Counted from the stretch's first letter, positions 9,018 to 18,733 are shown. The stretch is DNA of 64,000 bases from Desulfoarculaceae bacterium (GCA_019429465.1 JAHYIV010000010.1:22408-86407), one strand, 5' to 3'. The notes: generated by a model not told the origin, from the sequence alone. Program-made: numbers and translations.

Positions 9018-10700
9018 TCAAACCCCGGGCAAAACGATGGTAAAGGTTGTCCCCTCTCCCTCTTTACTCTCAACAGCAATTGTTCCGTGATGCTGTTCAA
9101 TAATATTACGACTTATGGCAAGGCCAAGCCCTGTCCCTCTATTTTTATCGGTAAAGAAGGGTCTGAAAATCTGCTCTATCTTTTCGGCAGACATCCCCTT
9201 GCCGTTATCCCGAATCATAATTGTCACCGCACCCGCCGGTCGCTCCTGCGCCGTCCTTGGCGTCCGCGACACTGGGCCATCCATGGCCTGCGTCCCTGGT
9301 GGCTCGCGCGGAATCAGACCATCCGGGGCCGTCAGCACGGATGGAGCAAAAGCTTCACCAGTGGTGGTCACCTGCAGCACCCCCTGATCCTCCATGGCCT
9401 GCAGCCCATTTACCAGGATGTTCAGCAGGGCCCGGTAGAACATCTCCTGATCAAGATCGATTGGAGCAAGACCAGGCTTGAGCTCGGCCCGTAACTCAAT
9501 ATTTTTTTCTCTGGCGCTGGGTTCAATAAACTCCAAGGCCCGACGGACAACGCTGTTGACATCGACCTTTGACAGTTTTGGTTCCTGGGGTTTGGCAAAA
9601 TCAAGAAACTCAACGACGATAGTATTAAGCCGTGCGGTCTCGTCGACAATAATTCTGGCCAACTGTTCATTCCCTGGCGCAATCTTTTTAATCCTCTTCT
9701 CCAGGAGCTCGGCAGTGCTCCTGATGATCCCCAACGGACTTTTGATCTCATGGGACACCGTGGCCACCATGGTGCCCAGATGAGCAAGCCGTTCGGACTG
9801 ATTCAACTTCTCTTCCAGTCGAAGCCTTTCAGTAGCCCGAAGCTCCATGATCCTGTCACCACGACTGACGATGGTACGAAGGACCAGAAAGAGCACCGCC
9901 ATAATAATGCTGGAAACGAGAATAATCCTTCCCTGTAATTCGATGATGGCACCATACTCCTTGGACAGATCCTGCGTAATCTCTATAACACCCATTACCT
10001 GCGGACTTGAAGTGGTGCTGCTGCTGACTTGACGAAAGGGGATATAGGTCTTGAGCTGACATTGAACCGAGGGAGATCCGGGCATCAGATTCCAGATGGA
10101 ACCACTGAAAACAATCTGGGAATTGGGATTGTTTTTCAAGGCCTTCTGATACTCCACCCCCCCCACATCTTTCTTACCCACCAGTTCCGGACGGGTCGAA
10201 TAGGAGATAATATTGATACCGGAATCATAGATGGTGACCGATTCAGTTTTTAACCCCTGAGTCGCATTTTTTACAATGCGATCCAGCATCTGAAACTGTT
10301 CAGGATGACTGAGGGCGATTTTCCCGAAACGGACAACAGTTGGCAGGACAAAACTACGAAAAACCTGCTGATTCAGATTTTCCGCCAGTAACAGTGAATA
10401 ATCTTCACTCTGTTCAAGCATGATCTTCCGGGCGTGATTGGAAATAACCCAGGAGAGAATCAGGGTAAAAACGAGGATGGCCCCAAGACTGGTAAAGGAA
10501 AAATATTTAACCAGCTGAAAGGGACGTGTTCCAGCTTGAACATCCTCCTTACGCAAGGGTTTTTCCAATGTCAGCGAGATCATGTTCCCGGGGGACATAT
10601 CCTTATCAGCCATGATGAGCCGCCAGACAAGAGCGCTGATGCAAGCCACAATCCGGCGAACCCGGAGTCTCTCCAGTTCGCCAGCCACCGGCAACACCAT
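9018..10700 (-). CDS. Membrane sensor histidine kinase
   Basis: 560-residue inner-membrane kinase with two transmembrane segments (about residues 70-88, SLGAILVFTLILSWVIS, and about 255-280) flanking a periplasmic sensor of roughly 165 residues, then HisKA and HATPase domains. The phosphoacceptor box is ATVSHEIKSPLG near 318, N-box NILVNGLQAM near 425, D-box DNGKGMS near 502 and G-box GTGLGLAISRN. Between N- and D-boxes sits a Pro/Gly-rich insertion of about 33 residues made of dispersed repeat (9237-9333). The ATG at 10700 overlaps the upstream stop as TGATG and suggests translational coupling; ATG at 10613 (MADKDMS) is an alternative. No response regulator is adjacent, so the output is unknown. 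Confidence 0.9.
   Translation of the reverse strand: MVLPVAGELERLRVRRIVACISALVWRLIMADKDMSPGNMISLTLEKPLRKEDVQAGTRPFQLVKYFSFTSLGAILVFTLILSWVISNHARKIMLEQSEDYSLLLAENLNQQVFRSFVLPTVVRFGKIALSHPEQFQMLDRIVKNATQGLKTESVTIYDSGINIISYSTRPELVGKKDVGGVEYQKALKNNPNSQIVFSGSIWNLMPGSPSVQCQLKTYIPFRQVSSSTTSSPQVMGVIEITQDLSKEYGAIIELQGRIILVSSIIMAVLFLVLRTIVSRGDRIMELRATERLRLEEKLNQSERLAHLGTMVATVSHEIKSPLGIIRSTAELLEKRIKKIAPGNEQLARIIVDETARLNTIVVEFLDFAKPQEPKLSKVDVNSVVRRALEFIEPSAREKNIELRAELKPGLAPIDLDQEMFYRALLNILVNGLQAMEDQGVLQVTTTGEAFAPSVLTAPDGLIPREPPGTQAMDGPVSRTPRTAQERPAGAVTIMIRDNGKGMSAEKIEQIFRPFFTDKNRGTGLGLAISRNIIEQHHGTIAVESKEGEGTTFTIVLPGV
9237..9333 (-). repeat. In-frame composite of 54-bp and partial 51-bp units in sensor kinase
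   Basis: 9237-9290 is a full 54-bp unit (encoding QAMDGPVSRTPRTAQERP) joined to about 43 bp of the 51-bp variant at 9291-9333 (encoding TAPDGLIPREPPG). The total keeps the kinase reading frame and falls in a loop between the N-box and D-box of the ATPase domain. Confidence 0.85.
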
Positions 10701-12472
10701 CAATCATTACACACCCCGCAACGCCGACAAACCTTTGTATCACAGGCCGTGGTCGGTTTTTCGGCAAAGGCCTTCGTGTATTCATCCCACAGAAACTGCT
10801 GTTTAATCCCGTGATCGACGATATTCCAGGGTAACGGCTCATTACAGCCGTAGCCGCGGACGGCAAACTGTTCAGCCAAAAGCCCGTTCTTGCGCATGGC
10901 CTGTTTCCACGAGAGATTCCGGGACGCCATATCAAAGAGAACCGGGGCCAGCCTGCGATCGCCCCGGGACAGTACTGCCTGAAAGAGGACATGCTCCGGC
11001 TTATCACAGGTCATCCGGACATTGGCCTCTTTCTTCACGCCCTGTTGTAAAAATTTAATCTTGCCCTTAAGGGTCCGCACCGCACTCGCCGCATCAGCCG
11101 ATTCTCCTGGCGCCAGCCGCTCACTTACTCCGAAGGGATGAAACTGAAACGGGGTCCAGGGCTTGGGGGTAAAACTGTTCACCGACAGGGTAATTTCACA
11201 GAGCCGTCCTTGACTGCGGCCAATGGGCTGGATCCGCCCTTTGATCCTGCTGATAAGTTCCAGCATCTCCTCAAGATCGTCCACGGTTTCGGTAGGCAGG
11301 CCAATCATCAGATACAGCTTCAGCTTATAAAGACCGGCCCGTGCCAGACCCTCTGCCGCGGTCAGGAGGTCATCAGCGGTCAAGCCCTTATTGATCACCC
11401 GGCGTAATCTTTCCGAGGCGCCATCAGGGGCAATGGCCACGCTCTTGAGCCGGCTTTGTTGCAAAAGGCTCAGCAGCGGCCCGGATATCCTGTCGGCACG
11501 GAGAGAAGAAAAGGCCAGCGAACAGCCACTGTCGAGGAGGTAGCTGGAGAGAAAATCCAGGGAATCATGGTCAGCCATTTCCATCCCCAGCAGCCCGATA
11601 CGTTCTACGGAATCGGGACGTTCGGCCAGACCGCTGAGTATGGCGTCGACATCCCAGAGTCGTGGCGGTCGATAGATAAATCCAGCGGCACAGAATCGAC
11701 AGCCCCTGGAACAGCCCCGGCCAAGCTCGGTTAGATACAGATTTGAGAACTCCGCATTCGGGGTCAACATTTGGGAGTGGGCTGCCCGGTCGCAGGTCAG
11801 GACAGTTGTCTTCCGGATACGATCAGGGAGGCCGGGAGCAGGGATATGTCCGCGAAACGATCCGTTCTGATCATAGGCCGGGGTATAGAGCGACGGGGCA
11901 TAGCAACCGGAGAAGCCAAGACTGATCTCTTTTAACAGGTCAGGACGTCGTCCGCCTCCCCCCCCTTCAATATGGGCGGCAAGAAAGGCCACCAGGGGAG
12001 CCAGAACAGGTTCTGCCTCGCCGAGGACAAACAGATCGACAAAAGGGGCAAGGGGCTCAGGGTTCATAAAGGTGGCGACACCTCCACAAACAACCAATGG
12101 TTGCCCGGCACGCACCCTGTCTTCCCGATTTTCAGCAAAGGGCGGGAGGGATCCGGCAAGAAGGAGACGGACAATGTTCAGATAGTCATGCTCAAAATTG
12201 ATGGAGACAAAAACCAGGGGGAAGCTGTCAAGGGTTCGGCCAGACTCCAGGGATCGCAAGGGAAGGTCTGGTCCGGAATAAAAAAAACGCTCACAGACAA
12301 TTCCTTCCATTTCACCCAGCAGGGCATACACCAGCTGAAATCCGAGGCTGGACATCCCTACCGCATAGGAATTGGGATAGATCAAGGCAATGGGTAGCTG
12401 CCCTGTCCATTTTTTGAGATAACTCCCTCTTTCCTGCTCAAGGAGGGAGCGGCGATCCATATCAGAGGACAT
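10700..12472 (-). CDS. B12-binding-like radical SAM protein (TIGR03960 type)
   Basis: 590-residue cytoplasmic protein. The N-terminal 200 residues resemble a cobalamin-binding-like fold (IALIYPNSYAVGMSSLGFQ, LPLVFVSINFEHDYLNIV). The radical SAM core begins at LGRGCSRGCRFCAAG near residue 250, where the CxxxCxxC cluster ligands are visible, and continues with LKLYLMIGLPTETVDD. The C-terminus carries a second cysteine group (ACDTKVCRRCGVCND). This combination matches the uncharacterised TIGR03960 radical SAM family; in many bacteria these are linked to a DUF2344 protein and ribosome genes, which are not seen here. No function is established. Its stop overlaps the kinase start, an association I do not recognise as conserved. 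Confidence 0.85.
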   Translation of the reverse strand: MSSDMDRRSLLEQERGSYLKKWTGQLPIALIYPNSYAVGMSSLGFQLVYALLGEMEGIVCERFFYSGPDLPLRSLESGRTLDSFPLVFVSINFEHDYLNIVRLLLAGSLPPFAENREDRVRAGQPLVVCGGVATFMNPEPLAPFVDLFVLGEAEPVLAPLVAFLAAHIEGGGGGRRPDLLKEISLGFSGCYAPSLYTPAYDQNGSFRGHIPAPGLPDRIRKTTVLTCDRAAHSQMLTPNAEFSNLYLTELGRGCSRGCRFCAAGFIYRPPRLWDVDAILSGLAERPDSVERIGLLGMEMADHDSLDFLSSYLLDSGCSLAFSSLRADRISGPLLSLLQQSRLKSVAIAPDGASERLRRVINKGLTADDLLTAAEGLARAGLYKLKLYLMIGLPTETVDDLEEMLELISRIKGRIQPIGRSQGRLCEITLSVNSFTPKPWTPFQFHPFGVSERLAPGESADAASAVRTLKGKIKFLQQGVKKEANVRMTCDKPEHVLFQAVLSRGDRRLAPVLFDMASRNLSWKQAMRKNGLLAEQFAVRGYGCNEPLPWNIVDHGIKQQFLWDEYTKAFAEKPTTACDTKVCRRCGVCND

Positions 12473-12476
12473 ATCT

Positions 12477-12539
12477 CAGCAGCTGGAAGTCAGAAGACAG
12501 GGATGCAAGACACCTGGATATTCTGACTTCCAGCTGCTG
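12477..12539. repeat. 19-bp inverted repeat between ftsZ and radical SAM gene
   Basis: CAGCAGCTGGAAGTCAGAA (12477-12495) is perfectly complementary to 12521-12539, with a 25-base loop. On the plus strand a T-rich tail follows (GATTTTTCTTT); on the transcribed minus strand there is none, so it is better read as a stable RNA hairpin or insulator at the end of the dcw cluster than as an intrinsic terminator. Confidence 0.6.
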
Positions 12540-12570
12540 GATTTTTCTTTCTGATTCCTCGCTTCCACCA

Positions 12571-13797
12571 TCAGTTTGCCTTTTTACGAAGATAGGTCGG
12601 AGTCTCAAGGTAATCTTCATTCCAGGATCGGGCCTCCTTCTGATTGCGCGCGGCCTCTTTACGGCCTCCGGAGACACCGAGATCATCAAAACCTTCAAAG
12701 TTCGATTGCAGCAGCGGGGTCACAAAGGCGGGACGCGGATTCGTCGGAGCCGGCGCTGCCGGGGCCTCCTGGGTGCTTGTCATTTTTACTGACTTGCGCG
12801 ATTCCTCAAGCAAACCGATCGGTTCATTTTTTTTGACCACATTGCCTATTCCCGTTGCAATAACAGTGACACGCAGCTCATCGCCAAGCGTTTCATCATA
12901 GAGGACACCAAGGACAATTTTTGCGTCCTCATCCACCTTGCTTTGAATAAGGGCTGAAACCTCCATATACTCAGCCAGGGTCAAGCTCTCTTCCGTTCCC
13001 GAGATATTGATAATGAGACCACGAGCCCCATCGATCCCCGTATCTTCCAGGAGTTGATTATCAATGGCCCGCTTGGCTGCCTCTGTCGCCCTGGTTTCAC
13101 CAACGGCCGCACCAGAGCCCATGATGGCTGGCCCCACTTCCTTCATCACCGCCCGCAGATCAGCAAAATCAGCATTGATCATCCCGGGAACATTGATCAG
13201 GTCCGTAAGTCCCTTGACCGCCTGCAGCAGGACGAGATCGGCCATGACGAACATGTCGGCGAGCCTGTTGTTTTTCTGCATCAACGAGAGAAGCCGGTCA
13301 TTGGGAACGGTAATGATGGCATCCACATATTTCCGCAGCTCATCCCAACCGGCTTCCGCCGTGCGCATTCGCGCCTTGCCTTCAAAATGAAACGGCTTGG
13401 TCACCACTGCCACAGTGAGGGCACCCAGCTCTTTAGCCACCTTGGCGACAACAGGGGCGGCGCCTGTTCCGGTTCCGCCGCCAAGCCCTGCCGCGACAAA
13501 GACCATGTCGCTCCCCTTGAGGGCCTTCTTGAGCTCCTCCAAGGACTCATGAGCGGCCTGGGCTCCGATATCAGGATCCATGCCAGCGCCCAGGCCCTTG
13601 GTGATACTGGGACCAATCTGCAGGCAGAAATCCGCACGAGACTTTTGCAGATCCTGCTTATCCGTATTGGCCACAATAAACTCAACGCCCTGCAGCTTAT
13701 TGTGCACCATGGTGTTTACGGCATTGCCGCCGCCACCACCGACACCAATAACCTTTACTATCGCCACACCTTCTGTCTCCGCCATTCTAAACGGCAT
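12571..13797 (-). CDS. ftsZ: Cell division GTPase FtsZ
   Basis: 408-residue tubulin homologue that polymerises into the cytokinetic Z ring at midcell. GTP-binding tubulin signature GGGTGTG (in [14 protein letters not shown]) near residue 109, NTDKQDL and the T7-loop region ([11 protein letters not shown]) are intact. After a variable linker the C-terminal interaction peptide is [11 protein letters not shown], close to the consensus that binds FtsA and ZipA-type partners. The start at 13797 is preceded by AGGGGTGAGATT. It is the last gene of the dcw cluster, 115 bp after ftsA; that gap contains a 10-bp inverted repeat, so separate ftsZ transcription is possible. Confidence 0.98.
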   Translation of the reverse strand: MPFRMAETEGVAIVKVIGVGGGGGNAVNTMVHNKLQGVEFIVANTDKQDLQKSRADFCLQIGPSITKGLGAGMDPDIGAQAAHESLEELKKALKGSDMVFVAAGLGGGTGTGAAPVVAKVAKELGALTVAVVTKPFHFEGKARMRTAEAGWDELRKYVDAIITVPNDRLLSLMQKNNRLADMFVMADLVLLQAVKGLTDLINVPGMINADFADLRAVMKEVGPAIMGSGAAVGETRATEAAKRAIDNQLLEDTGIDGARGLIINISGTEESLTLAEYMEVSALIQSKVDEDAKIVLGVLYDETLGDELRVTVIATGIGNVVKKNEPIGLLEESRKSVKMTSTQEAPAAPAPTNPRPAFVTPLLQSNFEGFDDLGVSGGRKEAARNQKEARSWNEDYLETPTYLRKKAN

Positions 13798-13852
13798 AAT
13801 CTCACCCCTGGGTACCTTTGGCCAAAGCCCCTGTTTGAAGGCCTGTTAACGC

Positions 13853-13888
13853 AATATCAGCAAATAGAATATAGCACCTGCTGATATT
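13853..13888. repeat. Inverted repeat in ftsA-ftsZ gap
   Basis: AATATCAGCA (13853-13862) and TGCTGATATT (13879-13888) are perfect complements with a 16-base loop, sitting upstream of ftsZ. It could be an operator or an mRNA hairpin; no tract of U follows. Confidence 0.45.
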
Positions 13889-13912
13889 CGCTTAAACAAA
13901 AAAACATCAGAA

Positions 13913-15175
13913 TTACATGATTTTTTTCATCAACATCTTCAACCGCCCAACCATGGAAGAATCATTGTTTAACTTCCGAGCCCGAGTCTCACGGCCATAC
14001 TGAACCAGACCGACAGCCGTCGTGCAACGCGGAGTATGGACATCCTCTACGCGTCCTCTAATATTGACCGGATAGCCGATTCGTACCGGCAGATCAAAGA
14101 TCTGTTCAGCCAGATCCACCAGGTTAGCCAGCAAGGCCGTTCCTCCGGTAATCACCACCCCGCCATGGATTTTATTTTTCTTGCCGGAATGGATCAGTTC
14201 CTGATTGACCATCTCCAGGATCTCGACAATACGGGCCTGCAGGATATCGACCAGAAGTTTCTGGTTCAGTTTACGCGGCTCCCGATCACCGACGGTCGGC
14301 ACATCAACCATATAATTCGGTTTAATCATTGCCGCAATGGCGCTGCCATAATCTTCTTTTAACCGTTCTGCCTCCTGCAGGGGTGTCCGCAACCCCACCG
14401 ACAGATCATTAGTCAGATTGTGGCCGCCAAGACCTATCTGACTGGTATGCCTGATGGTTCCGTCACAGAAGACGGCAAGATCAGTGGTCCCGCCGCCAAT
14501 ATCAAGCAAGGCCACCCCCAGTTCCATCTCATCGGCACTGAGAACGGCGTGGGCCGAGGCAATAGATTCCAGAACCATATCCAGCACCTCCAGACCCGCT
14601 TTCCGGCAACAGGTATAGAGATTATGCACGGCGCCCATATCAGCGGTGACGATATGGACATTGGTGACAAGACGAACACCAGTCATCCCCAGCGGGTTCT
14701 GGATTCCGGTATGATCATCGACCATATACTCCTGAGGCAGGACATGGATAATCTGCTGATTTTCAGAGATCTTCACCGTCTTGGCGGCGACAATCACATC
14801 TTCGACATCAGATTCCGAGATCTCCTTGCCATTAATGGCCAGGATTCCAGGACTGTTAAACCCTTTGATATGATTACCGGTAATCCCGACATAGACACTA
14901 TGCAGTTCGCATCCGGCGACGTCTTCCGCCTGTTCCACGGCCTGCCGTATAGATTTGACAGTGGACTCGATATTGACCACAACCCCTTTTTTCATACCCA
15001 CTGACGGGGCGGCGCCGACACCGATAATATCCACCCCGTCATCGAAGACCTCTCCGACGACACAGCATATTTTTGTGGTTCCTATATCAAGGCCAACAAT
15101 AACTTCACCCGACGCCCGCTTCTCGCTGCGCTGCTCCAGTTCGACCTCTGCCCCTGTGTCATTTATTTCATCCAT
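13913..15175 (-). CDS. ftsA: Cell division protein FtsA
   Basis: 420-residue actin-like ATPase that tethers FtsZ to the membrane and recruits later division proteins. Phosphate-1 motif VGLDIGTTKICCVVGEV near residues 28-44, second motif LLDIGGGTTDLAVF near 220, and the 1C subdomain typical of FtsA rather than MreB (ISESDVEDVIVAA). The C-terminal amphipathic targeting helix is basic (MVGRLKMLMKKIM). The extra N-terminal 20 acidic residues are not part of the conserved fold. It lies 6 bp after ftsQ. Confidence 0.97.
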   Translation of the reverse strand: MDEINDTGAEVELEQRSEKRASGEVIVGLDIGTTKICCVVGEVFDDGVDIIGVGAAPSVGMKKGVVVNIESTVKSIRQAVEQAEDVAGCELHSVYVGITGNHIKGFNSPGILAINGKEISESDVEDVIVAAKTVKISENQQIIHVLPQEYMVDDHTGIQNPLGMTGVRLVTNVHIVTADMGAVHNLYTCCRKAGLEVLDMVLESIASAHAVLSADEMELGVALLDIGGGTTDLAVFCDGTIRHTSQIGLGGHNLTNDLSVGLRTPLQEAERLKEDYGSAIAAMIKPNYMVDVPTVGDREPRKLNQKLLVDILQARIVEILEMVNQELIHSGKKNKIHGGVVITGGTALLANLVDLAEQIFDLPVRIGYPVNIRGRVEDVHTPRCTTAVGLVQYGRETRARKLNNDSSMVGRLKMLMKKIM

Positions 15176-15181
15176 GATTTC

Positions 15182-16276
15182 TCAACCCGATCCACTGTGT
15201 GCCACCAGCACCTTATTTTCCAGATAATCCATACGAATATACGCGACATCCGCGATAGTCATTCCCTGAGCTGTATCCTTATATAAAATTTCCAGTACCC
15301 TTTTCAAACGACTATATTTTGTTCTGACCTCTCCCTTACCAAAATAAACAGGGAAGGGATGATCAGCCAGATAGAGAGTCATTCCAGCATCCCGGTCAAC
15401 ATGAATCTCAGAAAGATTCTGGATCGGCAGGTTAGGATTATTCTGCCTGATAAGCTTAAGAAAGGCCAGAGGTTCATGGAGCATCTCCTGCATAGGCACT
15501 GCATTGCTCCCGTCATCCCTGCCTCGCACGGGCACAGGCCGTCCCGGGCCGTCGCCGCCTTTTACCTCAAGGCCGGTTATGACCGGAAAATCCATATCCT
15601 GCCCCGGTTCAACCGGGGCAAACACCACCCCGTCCTTATCCAGATAAAAAAACTTCTGGCTGCCGGAAACCTCTTGAAGGATCAAGGCCTCAGCCACATG
15701 CTCCTTAATCGAGATCACAAGCACATCGGGCCAATCACGTTTGACCTCAGCCGCTGATATCCTGGGGTGAGCCCTGACAATCGCCTCAATATGTGCAGGA
15801 TTCAAGGTCACCAGGCTGCTCTGATACCTTATCCCGGCAAGTTCACGAATCAGGGAGGGCGTGGTTATCCGACAACCGGTAATGGTGATTTCCCGGATTT
15901 TGAAAAGATTCAGCCCAGAGACAACATTCACCAACGGGCCCTGTACCGCAAAGACTAAAGAGGCGGCGAAAGCCAGAAGCCCTGCCGGAACCAGCAGGGC
16001 CCTGGTCCTGTTTTTTGGCGGCAATGGAGTTCGCGTCCACTCCTGACGCCGACCGAGGGCACCCTGGTGTCGCTCACGAAAGAGTGAGCGCCTGGCAGAG
16101 CTCTGAAACCAGGAGCCTATCCTGCTGAGCAGCCCGACCCGTTTCTCTCTCTGAGCGGCAGACCTGGAAGTAAACACAGGTTGACTCCCACGACCAGCAA
16201 CGCTGGCACGCTCACTTCTCTTTTTTTTCTTTTTCAGAAGAAAAAAAGAGCTAATTTTCTTTAGAGCGTTCAACAC
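15182..16276 (-). CDS. ftsQ: Cell division protein FtsQ/DivIB
   Basis: 364-residue bitopic membrane protein of the division complex. A long basic cytoplasmic N-terminus of about 95 residues (including LLKKKKKRSER) precedes one transmembrane helix (ALLVPAGLLAFAASLVFAV near 92-111), then the POTRA domain (FKIREITITGCRITTPSLI) and the FtsQ beta domain (RDWPDVLVISIKEHVAEALI). Residues about 241-258 (GDGPGRPVPVRGRDDGSN) are encoded by a dispersed 51-bp element inserted in frame. The gene sits between murB and ftsA as expected; the gap to murB is 101 bp. Confidence 0.92.
   Translation of the reverse strand: MLNALKKISSFFLLKKKKKRSERASVAGRGSQPVFTSRSAAQREKRVGLLSRIGSWFQSSARRSLFRERHQGALGRRQEWTRTPLPPKNRTRALLVPAGLLAFAASLVFAVQGPLVNVVSGLNLFKIREITITGCRITTPSLIRELAGIRYQSSLVTLNPAHIEAIVRAHPRISAAEVKRDWPDVLVISIKEHVAEALILQEVSGSQKFFYLDKDGVVFAPVEPGQDMDFPVITGLEVKGGDGPGRPVPVRGRDDGSNAVPMQEMLHEPLAFLKLIRQNNPNLPIQNLSEIHVDRDAGMTLYLADHPFPVYFGKGEVRTKYSRLKRVLEILYKDTAQGMTIADVAYIRMDYLENKVLVAHSGSG
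15503..15553 (-). repeat. In-frame 51-bp element in ftsQ
   Basis: 51 bp that align without gaps to the cca tandem units (GGCAGGGATGACGGGAGC against GCCAGGGATGGCGGGAGC; GGCCCGGGACGGCCT against GGCCAGGGACGGCCT). It is in the same orientation relative to the gene as in cca but is translated in a different reading frame. Confidence 0.75.
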
Positions 16277-16377
16277 TCAACCAACTCCAAATCCTTTATG
16301 AGACATCATTGAACCTTCAGAAGTTGTTCCGCAAAAACCATTATCTTCCCAACCGTTTCGCCAGGATTCACGATGAC

Positions 16378-17325
16378 TCAGAGAAGGTGAACTTCCGGTT
16401 CGAGCAGAATTCCACTATCCTCATGTACCTTTCCCCGTACCTTTACCATAAGCTCCAGGACATCTGCCGCTGTAGCCCCACCGCTATTCACCAGAAAATT
16501 CGCATGAACTGGTGACACCATGGCGCCTCCGACCCTGAGTCCTTTCAAACCACTGGCCTCGATAAGGCGGCCCGCGGCATCACCAGCCGGATTTTTAAAA
16601 AAGGAACCGGCATTAGGCTCTCCCTTGGGTTGCTTCTCCTGGCGTTTCTGACGATACGACTGACAGAGGGTCCGTATCTGTCCCTGATCCGCCGCCACAC
16701 ATTGCAACCCGACAGCCACAACCACCCACTCCGTCCCTGCACCGACCCCCTGACTACGATAAGGATCGTGCCATATCCGGTAGCCGAAATCCAGCTCTGT
16801 CCGCGGCAGGGTGCAGATTTGTCCCGATGAGGTCACAACCGTCACGGAAACCAGCACCTCTGATAATTCATGCCCCCAGGCCCCGGCATTCATAATAACA
16901 GCGCCACCAATCGTCCCCGGAATTCCAGCGACAAATTCCAGGCCGGAAAGTCCCTGATCCAAGCACCAACTGACAAGACGGGTAAGGCTGCAGCCGGCTC
17001 CGGCCTGAACTACAGGACCGTCATTCTCTCCTCCATTTACCCGGCAAAGGTCGCCAAGCCCTTTGCCGAGCAGGAGAATAACCCCGTCAAACCCGGCATC
17101 GCTGACCAGCAGATTCGTTCCTCTGCCAATGATACGCCACTTAATCTTGTGTTCAACAAAGAACAAGAGCAGGCCTTGCAACTCCGCCAGATCCTGGACC
17201 GTAATCAAGGCCACAGCCGGACCACCTATGGCAAAGGAGGTATAATCACGTAAAGGACAATCCCAAGACACAGGGCTGCCGGCAAGCGCTGCCAGCCCCT
17301 CCTTTAATCCGGCATCCATACCCAT
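16378..17325 (-). CDS. murB: UDP-N-acetylenolpyruvoylglucosamine reductase MurB
   Basis: 315-residue cytoplasmic FAD enzyme that reduces UDP-GlcNAc-enolpyruvate to UDP-MurNAc with NADPH. FAD-binding motifs GRGTNLLVSDAGFDG and AGIPGTIGGAVIMNAGAWG are present; the catalytic serine is in GSFFKNPAG, and the C-terminal Glu in SGILLEPEV. The start is separated from the murC stop by one base; an ATG two codons later is equally plausible. Typical length for a type II MurB lacking the extra YxxxxY loop. Confidence 0.97.
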   Translation of the reverse strand: MGMDAGLKEGLAALAGSPVSWDCPLRDYTSFAIGGPAVALITVQDLAELQGLLLFFVEHKIKWRIIGRGTNLLVSDAGFDGVILLLGKGLGDLCRVNGGENDGPVVQAGAGCSLTRLVSWCLDQGLSGLEFVAGIPGTIGGAVIMNAGAWGHELSEVLVSVTVVTSSGQICTLPRTELDFGYRIWHDPYRSQGVGAGTEWVVVAVGLQCVAADQGQIRTLCQSYRQKRQEKQPKGEPNAGSFFKNPAGDAAGRLIEASGLKGLRVGGAMVSPVHANFLVNSGGATAADVLELMVKVRGKVHEDSGILLEPEVHLL

Positions 17326-17326
17326 C

Positions 17327-18712
17327 TCAACCCTTCCGGCTCCTGAGCAGGTCCAGTAAATCCTCTCCTGCCCTCACAATATTTCCGGCACCCAGAGTCA
17401 GAACCAGATCATCCGCAACCAGCAGGGGCAACAGCGCTTCCGCCAACTCCTCCACTGCCGGAATGAAATGGGTGTGTCGCTGCCCATGCTGTTTGACATC
17501 CAGCAGCAGGGTCTCACTGCTGACCCCGGCAATCGGGGTTTCACTGGCAGCATAAATCTCGGTCATCACCAGAAAATCCGCCTGATGAAAGGATGTCAGA
17601 AACTCCTTGTACAGGGCCTCGGTCCGGCTGTAGCGATGGGGCTGGAACAGGACCACGAGCCGCTTGTTCGGCCAGGCCTCCTTGATGGCGCCAAGGGTTG
17701 CCCTGATCTCGGTGGGATGATGACCATAATCATCCATGATCGTAATTCCCCGGACTTCCCCTTTCAGCTGCATCCGCCGCTGCACCCCCTCAAAACTGCC
17801 AAGCGCCTCGGCAATAACCGGAAAAGGGATCTCCAGCTCAAGCCCGACACAGACGACCGCCAGTGCATTATAAACATTATGACGGCCCGGCAGGGCAAGA
17901 TCGATCTCACCGAGTTGGGCGTCACCCTGCCTGACCATAAAACGGGTCCTGCCACCTGTTGCCACCAGCTGCTCGGCATGCACATCAGCCTGAGCGGTGA
18001 GTCCATAGGTGATCTTTCTTTTCCTGATCTCAGGGAGAAGATCGGCAATATTGGCATCATCCAGACAGAGGATAACTGCGCCATAAAAGGGGATCTTGTC
18101 AATAAACTCCATGAACACCGACTTGATATGCTCAATGTCGCGATAATAATCAAGATGCTCCAGATCAATATTGGTGACCACCTCAAGCACGGGCGAGAGC
18201 TTCAAAAAAGAGCCATCACTTTCATCGGCCTCAGCCACCAGAAATTCGCCTTCTCCGAGCTTGGCATTACCGCCCAGACTGTCAACCTTGCCGCCAACGA
18301 CAATGGTTGGATCAAGGCCGGCCTGACTCAACACCCAACTGACCATGGAGGTGGTCGATGTCTTGCCATGACTACCGGCAATGGCAATCCCGTACTTCTT
18401 CAGACGCATCAACTCGGCCAGCATCTCCGCCCGCTGAATCACCGGGATATTGGCCTCAAGGGCTGCCACCACCTCCGGATTATCCACACCAATGGCCGAT
18501 GATGTCACCACCACATCGGCGCCGCTCACCCACTGCCCCTGGTGGCCAGCATAAATCACTCCGCCGAGGGCGGTCAGATTGACGGTGATGGCCGATCCGT
18601 AGAGATCGGACCCCGACACCTTGTAGCCGAGGTTCAGCAGCAGTTCGGCAATACCGCTCATGCCGATGCCGCCGATACCGACAAAATGGATATGTTTGGT
18701 TTTTCTATACAT
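17327..18712 (-). CDS. murC: UDP-N-acetylmuramate--L-alanine ligase MurC
   Basis: 461-residue cytoplasmic ATP-dependent ligase adding the first L-Ala to UDP-MurNAc. Begins with the N-terminal Rossmann motif HFVGIGGIGMSGIAELL, then the ATP loop AGSHGKTSTTSMVSW near residues 112-126, the Mur ligase catalytic segment EADESDGSFLKL, and DDYGHHPTEI in the central domain. Length is standard and no repeat insertion is seen. A 181-bp mobile repeat separates it from murG. The ribosome site is weak, so its translation initiation region may have been altered by that insertion. Confidence 0.98.
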   Translation of the reverse strand: MYRKTKHIHFVGIGGIGMSGIAELLLNLGYKVSGSDLYGSAITVNLTALGGVIYAGHQGQWVSGADVVVTSSAIGVDNPEVVAALEANIPVIQRAEMLAELMRLKKYGIAIAGSHGKTSTTSMVSWVLSQAGLDPTIVVGGKVDSLGGNAKLGEGEFLVAEADESDGSFLKLSPVLEVVTNIDLEHLDYYRDIEHIKSVFMEFIDKIPFYGAVILCLDDANIADLLPEIRKRKITYGLTAQADVHAEQLVATGGRTRFMVRQGDAQLGEIDLALPGRHNVYNALAVVCVGLELEIPFPVIAEALGSFEGVQRRMQLKGEVRGITIMDDYGHHPTEIRATLGAIKEAWPNKRLVVLFQPHRYSRTEALYKEFLTSFHQADFLVMTEIYAASETPIAGVSSETLLLDVKQHGQRHTHFIPAVEELAEALLPLLVADDLVLTLGAGNIVRAGEDLLDLLRSRKG

Positions 18713-18733
18713 GATAATTCATCAATTATTTAT

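Noticed and set aside
12640..12790. 54-bp-family element in ftsZ linker
   Set aside because: Only an 8-base match (GCGGATTC) to the unit; the FtsZ linker is naturally Pro/Ala-rich.
14420..15004. 194-residue ORF antisense to ftsA
   Set aside because: Mirror of an intact essential gene with no motif of its own.
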